Positions 1 through 8,457 of a DNA stretch of 64,000 bases are shown piece by piece. The notes below the pieces were generated by a model. The model saw only the letters and a list, made by a program, of their open reading frames with translations. It had not been told where the DNA came from and did not search any database. Position 1 is the stretch's first letter. Each line of letters opens with the position of its first letter. The position numbers were made by a program, and so were the translations under genes. The stretch is from Hydrogenophaga intermedia. GTDB lineage: Bacteria > Pseudomonadota > Gammaproteobacteria > Burkholderiales > Burkholderiaceae_C. The stretch covers positions 186,001 to 250,000 of the forward strand of contig NZ_JAMBNO010000001.1 in the NCBI RefSeq assembly GCF_023715105.1. The letters run 5' to 3'.

Positions 1-615
1 CTTCTCGAGATGCTGGTCCCCATCGAGTGGCCGATCTATCCGCTGGCGGGCAATCACGACGAACGCGCCATCCTGCGCGAGGCGCTGGGTTTTCGCATGG
101 GGCCACACCGCGCAGCCATGGCCGATTTCCTGCAATACGAAGCGTCCCTCGGACCCTTGCGGCTGCTGGCACTGGACACCGTGGTGCCGCGGCAGCCCCA
201 CGGTGCCCTGTGCGCGCGTCGGCTCGACTGGCTGCGTGAGCGCCTGCAAGCGGATGCACGGCCGGTGGTGATCGCCATGCACCACCCGCCGTTTGCCACA
301 GGCATCGGGCACATGGATGACATGGGCTTGCGCGAAGGCACGGCCGCGCTGGAATCCCTCGTGAGCACGCACCCGCAGGTGCAGGCCGTGCTGTGCGGCC
401 ACCTGCACCGCAGCATCCAGACGCGCTTTGGCGGCGCCCTGGCCAGCACCTGCCCGAGCCCGGCGCACCAGATCGCGCTCAACCTGCAGGGCCTGGCACC
501 CGATGGGTATGTGATGGAGCCGCCGGGCTTTCAGCTGCACCTGTGGCACGGCCAGCGGCTGGTGAGCCACACGATGCCGATCGGCGACTTCGGCGGCACG
601 CGGCCGTTTGCCTGA
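1..615 (+). CDS. Metallophosphoesterase (calcineurin-like, CpdA type), 5'-truncated
   Basis: This gene is cut by the left window edge. The frame is open from base 1, so the first visible ATG at base 10 is probably internal. The protein shows the later half of the calcineurin-like phosphoesterase signature: GNHD near the start, AMHHPP around bases 277-294 and CGHLHR around 394-411. These motifs bind the two catalytic metals. Family members hydrolyse phosphodiesters such as cyclic nucleotides. The missing N-terminus would hold the first D-x-H metal ligands. The length still present (about 205 codons) suggests that 50-80 residues are lost. Assignment to cAMP phosphodiesterase rather than another phosphodiesterase is not secure. 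Confidence 0.85.
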   Translation, partial: LLEMLVPIEWPIYPLAGNHDERAILREALGFRMGPHRAAMADFLQYEASLGPLRLLALDTVVPRQPHGALCARRLDWLRERLQADARPVVIAMHHPPFATGIGHMDDMGLREGTAALESLVSTHPQVQAVLCGHLHRSIQTRFGGALASTCPSPAHQIALNLQGLAPDGYVMEPPGFQLHLWHGQRLVSHTMPIGDFGGTRPFA

Positions 616-680
616 GCCGCACTCGAGGCTGCCCCCCGGGTTCCCCCGGGGATGGTGGCGTGCGTGGGGCGTGGGGCACA

Positions 681-3600
681 ATGGGTCGGCCCCGTACCGC
701 AAACACCTTGGATTCCGTCGCCCCGCTCCCGCTTTCCCCGGCGGCTCCCGATTCGCCGGAACTGCCGTATCGCGCGCTGTTCATGGCGTCGCGCGTGGCC
801 GCATCCATCACGCGGCGCAGCGATGGCCGGTTGATCGAAGTCAACCAGGCCTGGGAAGCACTCACCGGTGTGAGCCGGGCCGATGCCATCGGGCGCACCA
901 CACTCGAACTCGGCCACTGGAGCGACGAGGCACAGCGTGCCGCGTTCCTGGAACTTGTGCCCGGGCAGTTGCCGCCAACGCGACTGCAATTCAGAGGCGG
1001 TATTGCGCATCTGGTGCGCATGCATGTGGCCGTGGTGCGCGATGGCGGTGAGGATCTGCTGCTGGTGCAGGTGGTGCAGGCCGAGCGCGAAGTGGAGGCG
1101 GAGACCGCGCGCGAGCGCAGCGAGCATGCCCTGCGCGCGGCCAACATCGAGCTGCAGCAGCGCGTCGAGCTTCACGCCGAGATCGAGCGCACCGCGCGGG
1201 TGGGGCACTGGACCAACGCCGAGAGCGAGCAGGAGGTCTACTGGTCCGACGGGTTGTACGAGATCGCGGGCTTGCAACGGCAGGACCGCCTCACCCGCGC
1301 GCTCGGGCGCGGTGGCATTCACCCCGACGACATGGACGCATGGCTGCAGGCGCGCCAGCACCTGGACGGCCGCGAGGTGGTGTTTCGCTGGTACCGGCCC
1401 GACGGCTCGATGCGCTGGTTTCGAACCCGCATGGGCCTGACCACGGTCAAGGGCAACCCGCAGACGGATTACGGCGTGGTGCAGGACATCACCGCCGAAC
1501 GCGAGGCCACCAACCGCCTGGCCGATAAGCTGCGGCTGTTGCAGAACATCGCGGCGCGCGTGCCCGGCATCATTTACGAAGCGCGTCTCACGCCCGACGG
1601 GCGCAGCGTGATCACCTTCGTCAACGACGCCGTGCGGGAGTTGTTCGGTGTCGAGCCTGAGGCGCTGATGCGCGATTCGCAGGTGTTGTTCGACATGCTG
1701 CACCCCGAGGACAAACCGCGCGTGATGGCCTCGCTGGAGCGATCGGCACGCGAACTGGTGCCCTGGCGCGAGACGTACCGCGTGGTGTTGCCGGGCGTGC
1801 GCGAGCGCTGGCTCAGCGTGGAAGCCATTCCGCAGACCGAACAGGATGGTTGTGTGGTGTGGCACGGGTTCACGACCGACGTGACGCAAAAGCGCGCTGA
1901 CGAGCAGCGGCGCGAGCGCATCAACCGCATGCTGGCCGCCGTGACGCAGGCACAGACCCTGTTCATCGAAGGTCAGGACAAGCGGCCGGCGTTCCAGGGA
2001 CTGCTCGATGCCTTCCTCTTGGTGACTGGCAGCGAGTACGGCTTTCTGGGCGAGGTCGAGTACGACCACGATGGCCACCCCTATCTGCGCACCCACGCGA
2101 TGACCGACATCTCGTGGGACGACGCATCGCGCCGCCTGTTCGACCAGCACCGCGAACGCGGCATGGAGTTCCGCAACCTCGACACCCTGTTCGGCCACGC
2201 TCTGCGCACCGGTGAAGCGGTGATCGCCAACGACCCGACGAACGACCCGCGCGCCGGTGGCATGCCCCACGGGCACCGTCCCATGAACGCCTTTCTGGGC
2301 GTGCCGCTGGCGGTGGGCGATCAGCTGGTGGCCATGGTGGGCCTGGCCAACCAGCCGGACGGCTACAGCGCGGACGATGTCGAGTTCCTGCAGCCCTTGC
2401 TGGGAGCCTTGCGCCAGCTCGTCATGGCGTGGCGGGCTCACAAGGAGCGCCAGCGCACGCGGGAAGAACTCGAGCGCACCGGCCGCCTGCTCGCCGAGAA
2501 GAGCGAGGCGCTTCACATCACGCTGGACAGCATCAGCCAGGGCCTGGTCAAAGTCGATGCCGAGGGCCGCTTGCGGGTCTACAACCGCCGCTTCCTGGAA
2601 CTGCTGGACTTGCCCGAGTCCGTGGTGACGGCACACCCCACACATGACGAGTTGATCCGCTTCCAGACCGAACGTGGCGACTTCGGTCCCGGCATGGAAT
2701 GGGTGGATGCGCACGCTCGCGAATACCTCACGCTCATGTCGCAAGCGGCGCTGCCCGAGCATTTCTGGCGTCGAACGCGCCAGGGCCGCACGCTGGAGAT
2801 ACGCACCTTCCGCCTGCCCGAAGGCGGGTTCGTGCGCACCTACGCCGACGTGACGTCCTACATTGCCGCGCAGGACGCGCTGCGCGACGAACGTCAGCGC
2901 CTGGCCTGGGTGCTCGAGGCCACGCGTCCGGGCATCTGGGAGACCAACCTGGCCGACGGCACGATGGTCATCAACGAGCGCTGGGCCGAGATGCTGGGGC
3001 ATACGCTGCAGGAGCTCGAGCCCGTCAGCTACCAGACCTGGGTGTCCCGCATCCACCCCGAGGACTTCGTTCGTGCAACCGCCTTGCGCGACCGGCATGC
3101 GTCGGGCGAGCTGCCCTTCTACGATTGCGACATCCGCATGCGCCACAAGGATGGCCACTGGGTCTGGATCAACACCCGCGGGCGCGTGCACCGGCGCGAC
3201 GAACAGGACCGCGCGCTCTTCATGTCGGGTACGCACCTGGACATCAGCGACCGTGTGGCCGCGCAAGAGCAGATCCGCGCCCTCAACGCCAGCCTGGAAC
3301 AGCGCGTGCAGGAACGCACGGCCGAGCTGGAGCGATCCATGCGCGACATGGAAGCCATTTCGTACTCCATCGCACACGACCTGCGCGCTCCCCTGCGCTC
3401 GGTCAACGGCTTCGCGCAGGTGATTGCCGAGGAAGAGGCGGCGCGCCTGAGTGAGCACGGGCGCGAGATGTTTGCGCGCATTTCGCGTTCGGCGAGAAAC
3501 ATGGGCCAGATGATCACCGACATGCTGGAGCTGCTGCGTGTGGTGCAGGTGGAGCTGGAACCGCGCCCGGTAGACATGGCTGCCCTGGCGCACGCGGTGG

Positions 3601-3998
3601 CCGAGGCCCTGGGTCCGCAAGCGCCGGCTGCGCGCATCGACGTACAGGCGCTGCCGCTGGCCATGGGCGACGCGACGCTCTTGCGGCAGGTGCTGAGCAA
3701 CCTGATCGACAACGCGTTGAAGTATTCACGCCAGCAGAGCGAGCCGCGCGTCGTCGTCGGCCACGATCCGTCGCAACGCGCCTATTTCGTGCGCGACAAC
3801 GGCATCGGCTTCGACATGGCGCGCGCCAACAAGCTGTTCGGTCTGTTCCAGCGCCTGCATGTACACACCGACGTGCCTGGCATGGGCGTCGGCCTGGCCA
3901 TCGTCTCGCGCATCGTTGAGCGCCATGGCGGGCGCGTGTGGGCCGAGTCGGTGCCGGGGCAGGGCGCCACGTTCTGGTTCAGCCTTCCCCTGGCTTGA
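681..3998 (+). CDS. Soluble multi-PAS/GAF sensor histidine kinase
   Basis: The protein is about 1105 residues and shows no clear membrane helix, so it should sense a cytoplasmic or diffusible signal. In order there appear to be PAS domains at about 25-135, 165-275 and 285-410, a GAF domain at about 425-585, and PAS domains at about 610-735 and 740-865. A coiled coil leads to a HisKA domain with phospho-acceptor His about 899 (SIAHDLRAPL). The HATPase_c domain follows, with an N box (NLIDNALKYS), DNGIGFD and GMGVGLAIV. The bacteriophytochrome-like H-box is typical of kinases with several PAS domains. No response regulator gene adjoins it, so the partner is unknown. The ATG at 681 and the TTG at 708 are both possible starts. 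A -10-like CACAAT at 677-682 argues for the later TTG. Ligand unknown. Confidence 0.88.
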   Translation: MGRPRTANTLDSVAPLPLSPAAPDSPELPYRALFMASRVAASITRRSDGRLIEVNQAWEALTGVSRADAIGRTTLELGHWSDEAQRAAFLELVPGQLPPTRLQFRGGIAHLVRMHVAVVRDGGEDLLLVQVVQAEREVEAETARERSEHALRAANIELQQRVELHAEIERTARVGHWTNAESEQEVYWSDGLYEIAGLQRQDRLTRALGRGGIHPDDMDAWLQARQHLDGREVVFRWYRPDGSMRWFRTRMGLTTVKGNPQTDYGVVQDITAEREATNRLADKLRLLQNIAARVPGIIYEARLTPDGRSVITFVNDAVRELFGVEPEALMRDSQVLFDMLHPEDKPRVMASLERSARELVPWRETYRVVLPGVRERWLSVEAIPQTEQDGCVVWHGFTTDVTQKRADEQRRERINRMLAAVTQAQTLFIEGQDKRPAFQGLLDAFLLVTGSEYGFLGEVEYDHDGHPYLRTHAMTDISWDDASRRLFDQHRERGMEFRNLDTLFGHALRTGEAVIANDPTNDPRAGGMPHGHRPMNAFLGVPLAVGDQLVAMVGLANQPDGYSADDVEFLQPLLGALRQLVMAWRAHKERQRTREELERTGRLLAEKSEALHITLDSISQGLVKVDAEGRLRVYNRRFLELLDLPESVVTAHPTHDELIRFQTERGDFGPGMEWVDAHAREYLTLMSQAALPEHFWRRTRQGRTLEIRTFRLPEGGFVRTYADVTSYIAAQDALRDERQRLAWVLEATRPGIWETNLADGTMVINERWAEMLGHTLQELEPVSYQTWVSRIHPEDFVRATALRDRHASGELPFYDCDIRMRHKDGHWVWINTRGRVHRRDEQDRALFMSGTHLDISDRVAAQEQIRALNASLEQRVQERTAELERSMRDMEAISYSIAHDLRAPLRSVNGFAQVIAEEEAARLSEHGREMFARISRSARNMGQMITDMLELLRVVQVELEPRPVDMAALAHAVAEALGPQAPAARIDVQALPLAMGDATLLRQVLSNLIDNALKYSRQQSEPRVVVGHDPSQRAYFVRDNGIGFDMARANKLFGLFQRLHVHTDVPGMGVGLAIVSRIVERHGGRVWAESVPGQGATFWFSLPLA

Positions 3999-4001
3999 CC
4001 G

Positions 4002-4901
4002 TCACTCGGTCGCGTCGTCCGCCTTCGGCGTCACCACCGTTTTGCGCGCGGCAGCGCGCGCCTGGCGCACCGCGGCTTTGTCGCCAGCGCTGGCGAACTT
4101 GCTGTACTTGCCCGTCAGGGCCACCAACTGGCCGTAGATCTTCGGGTTGGCGGCCAGGCATTCCTTTTGTTCGAGGAAGTCCGGCTCGCCGGTGAAGTTG
4201 CCGATCAGGCCACCCGCCTCGGTGACGAGCAGCGAGCCCGCGGCCACGTCCCAGGGCGACAGGCCCATCTCGAAGAAGCCGTCGGTGAAGCCCGCGGCCA
4301 GGTAGGCCAGGTCGAGCGCGGCCGAACCCGGGCGGCGCACGCCGGCCACCTTGGGCATAACCTCGCCCAGCATCTGCATGTAGGTCTGGAAGGCGTCACC
4401 CGGGCGGAACGGGAAGCCGGTGGAGATGAGGCAGTCGCGCAGCGTGGTGCGCTTGGCCACGCGGATGCGGCGGTCGTTGAGGTAGGCGCCGCGCCCGCGC
4501 GTGGCGCTGAAGAGGTCGTTGCGGGTGGGGTCGTAGATCACGGCCTGCTCGATTCGGGCGTCCACCATGAGCGCGATGCTCACGCAGTAGACCGGAAAGC
4601 CGTGAATGAAATTGGTGGTGCCGTCCAGCGGATCGATGATCCACACGTGGTTCTTGTCGCGCCCCTTGCCCGGCTGCTGGCCGGATTCCTCGGCCCAGAT
4701 GCCGTGGTCGGGGTAGGCGGTGCGCAGGGTTTCGATGATCGCGGCTTCGGCCGCGTGATCGACCTCGGTGACGAAATCGTTGGTCTGCTTGACCGAGACG
4801 CGCACGGCTTCGACATCGAGTGCGGCGCGGTTGATGATGGCGCCGGCGGCGCGGGCGGCCTTGACGGCCACGTTGAGCATGGGGTGCTGGCTGGACGACA
4901 T
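4002..4901 (-). CDS. suhB: Inositol-1-monophosphatase family protein
   Basis: The 299-residue protein belongs to the Mg-dependent inositol monophosphatase / SuhB family. It carries the metal ligands in WAEES (Glu about 71-72) and DPLDGT (90-95), and the C-terminal WDVAAG motif. Enzymes of this family dephosphorylate inositol phosphates. SuhB also takes part in rRNA transcription antitermination in enterobacteria, and that role is only inferred here. It is roughly 30 residues longer than E. coli SuhB because of a Lys/Ala-rich C-terminal tail. The start was chosen at the MSSSQHP methionine, because upstream residues in this frame overlap the divergent trmJ. It ends 3 nt from the stop of the converging kinase gene. 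Confidence 0.92.
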   Translation of the reverse strand: MSSSQHPMLNVAVKAARAAGAIINRAALDVEAVRVSVKQTNDFVTEVDHAAEAAIIETLRTAYPDHGIWAEESGQQPGKGRDKNHVWIIDPLDGTTNFIHGFPVYCVSIALMVDARIEQAVIYDPTRNDLFSATRGRGAYLNDRRIRVAKRTTLRDCLISTGFPFRPGDAFQTYMQMLGEVMPKVAGVRRPGSAALDLAYLAAGFTDGFFEMGLSPWDVAAGSLLVTEAGGLIGNFTGEPDFLEQKECLAANPKIYGQLVALTGKYSKFASAGDKAAVRQARAAARKTVVTPKADDATE

Positions 4902-5024
4902 GGATTGTGACCTTCGCGCCGCAGCGCAACGGTGAAGAGCGGGGGGAGGGGGGGCCGCCGCGTGCCCGGCGATGCGGGCGGCGACAATGGCGTCGATTTT
5001 ACCCGGCCACCCCATCCCCCGCCC

Positions 5025-5768
5025 ATGCGCACCCGATTCGTCCTCATCGAGACCAGCCACGCCGGCAATGTGGGGGGGGCCGCGCGCGCTCTCAAAGTGA
5101 TGGGTTTCGATGACCTCGTGCTGGTGCGCCCGCGCTGGGCCAACGTGCTGCGCAAGGAAGAAACCATCCAGCGCGCCAGCGGCGCCACCGACGTGCTGGC
5201 GAAGGCGCGTGTTGTCGACACACTGGACGAGGCGCTGGAGGGAATTACCCATTTGTGCGCCACGGCCATGACGCCGCGCGACTTCGGCCCGCCCACGCGC
5301 GCGCCACGCGAGCACTTAGCGCAGCTGCTGGCCGGCGGCGAGGTGCCAACGGGCGTGGCCTTCCTGTTCGGCAGCGAGCGTTTCGGCATGGCCAACGAGG
5401 ACGTCTACCGCTGCCACGTGGCGCTGTCGATCCCCACCGCGCCGGGCTACGGCTCGCTCAACCTGGCTGCAGCCGTGCAACTGCTGGCCTACGACTGGCG
5501 CCAGGCGCTGGGCGGGTTTTCCGTGGCTTCCCCGGTGGCGCAACGCCAGTCCGCGCAGGTGGCCGACGCCGCCGCCCTGGCCGGCATGCTGGAACACCTG
5601 CAGCAGGCCCTGGTGGCGGTGGATTTTCTGGACCCCGCGGCGCCGAAGAAGCTGATGCCGCGCCTGCAACAGCTTTTCAACCGCGCGCAACCGAGCGAGG
5701 AGGAAATCCACATTCTTCGCGGTGTTGCCCGCGCCATGCTGCAAACCGCCGAGCGCGCGAAACGCTAG
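5025..5768 (+). CDS. trmJ: SPOUT-class tRNA methyltransferase (TrmJ-like)
   Basis: The 247-residue SpoU/TrmH-family enzyme should 2'-O-methylate tRNA in the anticodon loop (TrmJ: positions 32) using S-adenosylmethionine. Characteristic motifs are [19 protein letters not shown] at the N-terminus, FGSERFGM in the middle, and the knotted SAM-binding segment [18 protein letters not shown]. The length matches TrmJ rather than the short TrmL. The C-terminal helical extension ([24 protein letters not shown]) is also TrmJ-like. An upstream ATG in frame at 4932 would add a low-complexity peptide and is rejected. A GACAAT at 4984-4989 could serve as a -10. It is divergent from suhB and followed 28 nt later by cysE. 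Confidence 0.92.
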   Translation: MRTRFVLIETSHAGNVGGAARALKVMGFDDLVLVRPRWANVLRKEETIQRASGATDVLAKARVVDTLDEALEGITHLCATAMTPRDFGPPTRAPREHLAQLLAGGEVPTGVAFLFGSERFGMANEDVYRCHVALSIPTAPGYGSLNLAAAVQLLAYDWRQALGGFSVASPVAQRQSAQVADAAALAGMLEHLQQALVAVDFLDPAAPKKLMPRLQQLFNRAQPSEEEIHILRGVARAMLQTAERAKR

Positions 5769-5796
5769 ACTGGCCGGCCCTGAAACGGCGCAACCC

Positions 5797-6561
5797 ATGT
5801 TCACACGCCTTCGCTCCGACATCCAGTGCATCCTCGAGCGCGACCCGGCCGCGCGCAGCGCCTTCGAGGTGCTCACGTGTTACCCGGGCCTGCACGCGGT
5901 GGTGCTGCACCGCGCCGCGCACTGGTGCTGGACGCACGGCCTCAAGTGGCTGGGCCGCTTCATCTCGCACCTGGCTCGCTTCTTCACCGGCATCGAGATC
6001 CACCCCGGCGCGGTGATCGGCGAGCGCGTGTTCTTCGACCACGCCATGGGCACGGTGGTGGGGGAAACCGCGGTCATCGGCGATGGTTGCACCATCTACC
6101 AGGGCGTCACGCTCGGCGGTACCTCGCTCTACAAGGGCACCAAGCGCCACCCCACGCTGGGCCGTGACGTGGTCGTGAGCGCTGGCGCCAAGGTGCTGGG
6201 CGGTTTCGAGGTCGGCGACGGCGCCAAGATCGGCAGCAACGCGGTGGTCATCAAACCTGTGCCCGCGGGCGCCACGGCGGTGGGCATTCCGGCGCGCATC
6301 ATTCCCAGCAAGAAGGGCGAGAGCGCCGACGTGACGGAGACCAAGTTCTCGGCCTACGGCGTCACGCAGGAAGACGATCCGCTGTCACAGGCCATGCGCG
6401 GGCTGATCGACAGCACCGCCAGCCAGGAACACCAGATTGCGCTGCTGTGGCAGGCGATCGAGAAGCTGGCCGAGGCGCGCGAGCGCGACTGCGTGCCCAC
6501 GGATGCTCAGCGCGAGGAGCACTTCCAGGCCGAAAAGCTGAATCAGCTGGTGGGCAAGTGA
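5797..6561 (+). CDS. cysE: Serine O-acetyltransferase
   Basis: The 254-residue enzyme acetylates L-serine with acetyl-CoA, the first step of cysteine synthesis. An N-terminal helical region ([20 protein letters not shown]) precedes a left-handed beta-helix built from hexapeptide repeats. [20 protein letters not shown] and the following coils [27 protein letters not shown] are highly typical of CysE. The start at MFTRL was chosen because an in-frame ATG at 5722 lies inside trmJ. The gene follows trmJ closely and could be cotranscribed. It is shorter at the N-terminus than E. coli CysE (273 residues), as in many beta-proteobacteria. Confidence 0.95.
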   Translation: MFTRLRSDIQCILERDPAARSAFEVLTCYPGLHAVVLHRAAHWCWTHGLKWLGRFISHLARFFTGIEIHPGAVIGERVFFDHAMGTVVGETAVIGDGCTIYQGVTLGGTSLYKGTKRHPTLGRDVVVSAGAKVLGGFEVGDGAKIGSNAVVIKPVPAGATAVGIPARIIPSKKGESADVTETKFSAYGVTQEDDPLSQAMRGLIDSTASQEHQIALLWQAIEKLAEARERDCVPTDAQREEHFQAEKLNQLVGK

Positions 6562-6576
6562 TGTCCTGACCCAGCG

Positions 6577-6613
6577 GCGCCGCGGAACCGGCTTCGCCGG
6601 GCCGTGGGCGCCG
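6577..6613 (+). repeat. Dispersed 37-bp palindromic intergenic repeat, copy 1
   Basis: This GC-rich element lies between the converging cysE and slyD genes. It matches 35 of 37 bases to the reverse complement of 62292-62328. The core can fold as CCGGC-TTC-GCCGG, flanked by GGCGCC (6576-6581) pairing with GGCGCC (6607-6612). It is followed by a C-run and G-run block at 6615-6626. Two near-identical copies 56 kb apart in non-coding DNA indicate a dispersed repeat family of REP type. Family identity and genome copy number cannot be judged here. Confidence 0.75.
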
Positions 6614-6654
6614 TCCCCCCGGGGGGAGACGTCCGCCAGGCCAGCGCAGGGGGG

Positions 6655-7131
6655 TCAATGATGATGCCCGTGGTCGCCGTGTGCGTGGCCGTGCTGGATT
6701 TCCTCGGCACTCGCCGCGCGCACGTCCAGCACCGTGAGCGCGATCTTCAGGTCTTCGCCTGCGAGCGGGTGGTTGCCGTCCAGCAGCACCTTGTCGCCCT
6801 TGATCTTCACCACGGTGAAGATCTGGCGGCGGCCTTGGTCATCCGTGCCTTCGAGCTGACCACCGACCTTCACACCGGGCGGAAACTGCGATTTGGGGAT
6901 GCTGGTGACGAGGGATTCGTCGCGCTCGCCAAAGGCCAGCCCGGGTTGCAGCGTGAGCGTGGTGGTGAAGCCCTTTTCCTGGTTCTCCAGCGCGATCTCG
7001 ATGCCGGGCAGCGTGTTGCCATAGCCGCCATGCAGGTAGGCGCGCGCGGTCTTGCCGTCGTCAAGCAGCTTGCCCTTGGCGTCGTGGATGCGGGCGGTCA
7101 CGGTGACCACGGTGTCTTTTTCGATCTTCAT
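6655..7131 (-). CDS. slyD: FKBP-type peptidyl-prolyl isomerase, SlyD-like
   Basis: The 158-residue protein has the SlyD layout: a split FKBP domain (VTARIHDAKGKLLDDGKTARAYLHGG), an inserted chaperone flap in the middle, and a short histidine-rich C-terminus (GHAHGDHGHHH). It should catalyse proline isomerisation, act as a chaperone and bind Ni or Zn through the tail. The tail is much shorter than the roughly 50-residue tail of E. coli SlyD and has no cysteines, so metal capacity is probably lower. It lies just upstream of mog on the same strand, running away from it. No hydrogenase genes appear nearby. Confidence 0.9.
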   Translation of the reverse strand: MKIEKDTVVTVTARIHDAKGKLLDDGKTARAYLHGGYGNTLPGIEIALENQEKGFTTTLTLQPGLAFGERDESLVTSIPKSQFPPGVKVGGQLEGTDDQGRRQIFTVVKIKGDKVLLDGNHPLAGEDLKIALTVLDVRAASAEEIQHGHAHGDHGHHH

Positions 7132-7148
7132 GCAGGTCTCCAGGGTGT

Positions 7149-7751
7149 TCAGCGCGCGGGTCGCAGGGCGTTCTTCGGTCGCCAGGCCTTGATCACCTCG
7201 TCGTGCGTTTCGAGGTACGGGCCACCGATCAGATCGATGCAGTACGGCACGGCCGCGAAGATGCCGTTGACCCGAACCGAGCCGTCGGGGTTCTTCGCAC
7301 CTTCCAGGGTTTCGGCGATGGCCTTGGGCTGCCCGGGCAGGTTGATGACGAGGCTGTTGTCGCGAATCACCGCCACCTGGCGCGACAGGATGGCTGTGGG
7401 CACGAAGGCCAGGCTGATCTGGCGCATCTGCTCACCGAAGCCCGGCATTTCCTTGTGCGCCACGGCGAGCGTCGCCTCGGGCGTGACGTCCCGTTTGGCC
7501 GGGCCGGTGCCACCGGTGGTGAGCACCAGCGCGCAGCCGGCGTCCACCAGTTCGATCAGCGTGGCACTGATGCGCTCCTGCTCGTCGGGGATCAGGCGCG
7601 GCTCGAAGGTGATGGGGTTCTTGAGCGCGCGTGAGAGCCACTCCTGCAAGGCAGGCAGACCCTTGTCCTCGTAGACGCCGCTGCTGGCGCGGTCGCTGAT
7701 GGAGACGATGCCGATGCGCACCGGGTCGTGGGCGGGGGTGTGTTCGCTCAT
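7149..7751 (-). CDS. mog: Molybdopterin adenylyltransferase (MoaB/Mog family)
   Basis: The 200-residue protein has the MoCF-binding fold. IGIVSISDRASSG lies at the N-terminus and the adenylation-site TTGGTGPAKRDVTPEA in the middle. It adenylates molybdopterin with MgATP before molybdate insertion, so it serves molybdoenzymes such as NasA in this window. The start MSEHTPAHD at 7751 overlaps the stop of yjgA in an ATGA arrangement, which supports both the start and translational coupling. A longer in-frame reading upstream is a shadow of yjgA. Confidence 0.92.
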   Translation of the reverse strand: MSEHTPAHDPVRIGIVSISDRASSGVYEDKGLPALQEWLSRALKNPITFEPRLIPDEQERISATLIELVDAGCALVLTTGGTGPAKRDVTPEATLAVAHKEMPGFGEQMRQISLAFVPTAILSRQVAVIRDNSLVINLPGQPKAIAETLEGAKNPDGSVRVNGIFAAVPYCIDLIGGPYLETHDEVIKAWRPKNALRPAR

Positions 7752-8380
7752 GTGGTTTCGTTCGACGTGTTGCCGCCGCGGGCCAGTGCGGCCTTGACGA
7801 GCTGGAAGATGTCGCGGTAGGCGCGGCCGTGGCGCTGCGCTTCGCCAGGCTTGTCGGGGTGGGCCTGCGCGTCCTTGCGCGCCTGGCGGATGAGCGTGCG
7901 CAGGTGCTGCACGTCGGCCTCGGCGTCGAGCGAGAGCCATTCGGTGAGCGCGCCGTCGTTGGCGATCAGGCGGTCGCGCCATTGCTCGGCCAGGTGCAGC
8001 TGCAGCGTGGCCTCGGCCGAGGGCTTGCGTTGCTCCTCGATCGCGGCCTCGATGGCGGCAATCTTCTCCTCGGGCAGCTTGCGCATGAGCTTGCCGACGT
8101 ACTGGCTCTGGCGGCGCCGGCCTTCGAAATTGGTGATGCGGCGAAGTTCGTCGAGCGCGTCGATGAGCTGGTCTTCGAGCTCGAGTGCTTTGAGCAGGTC
8201 GCTGCGCAGCGTGAGCAACTGCTCGCCCAGGTCTTGCAGTTTGTCGCTCAGCTTCTTGAGGTCGCCGCGGCTCATTCCGTCGGTGCCTTTGGCCTCGCGC
8301 TTGAGCTCTAGGTCGAGCTCGCTGCCCTCGGCGACGAATTGGCCGCGAACGAAATAGCCTCGGGTGGGTTTGCGCGCCAT
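7748..8380 (-). CDS. yjgA: YjgA/DarP family ribosome-associated protein (DUF615)
   Basis: The 210-residue protein matches the DUF615 family, now linked to late 50S subunit maturation. It starts MARKPTRGYFVRGQF, is highly charged, and has the conserved segment RRQSQYVGKLMRKL in the middle, typical of YjgA. The C-terminal half is helical. The start at 8380 was chosen at the first methionine before the conserved N-terminus. The stop overlaps the mog start by 4 nt. It is divergent from pmbA (start 8458), which is also its usual neighbour in beta- and gammaproteobacteria. Confidence 0.93.
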   Translation of the reverse strand: MARKPTRGYFVRGQFVAEGSELDLELKREAKGTDGMSRGDLKKLSDKLQDLGEQLLTLRSDLLKALELEDQLIDALDELRRITNFEGRRRQSQYVGKLMRKLPEEKIAAIEAAIEEQRKPSAEATLQLHLAEQWRDRLIANDGALTEWLSLDAEADVQHLRTLIRQARKDAQAHPDKPGEAQRHGRAYRDIFQLVKAALARGGNTSNETT

Positions 8381-8457
8381 GCGGGGGAGGGGGTTCGAGT
8401 GGGCTTGCACGCGCGCTCCAGCGCCGTGCAAAGGGGGCCCGTATCATAGCGGCCGCC

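Noticed and set aside
531..3620. Long open frame of about 1029 codons antisense to the histidine kinase
   Set aside because: Its product lacks recognisable domains, and the sense strand encodes a clear multi-domain kinase. Such long antisense frames are common at this GC content.
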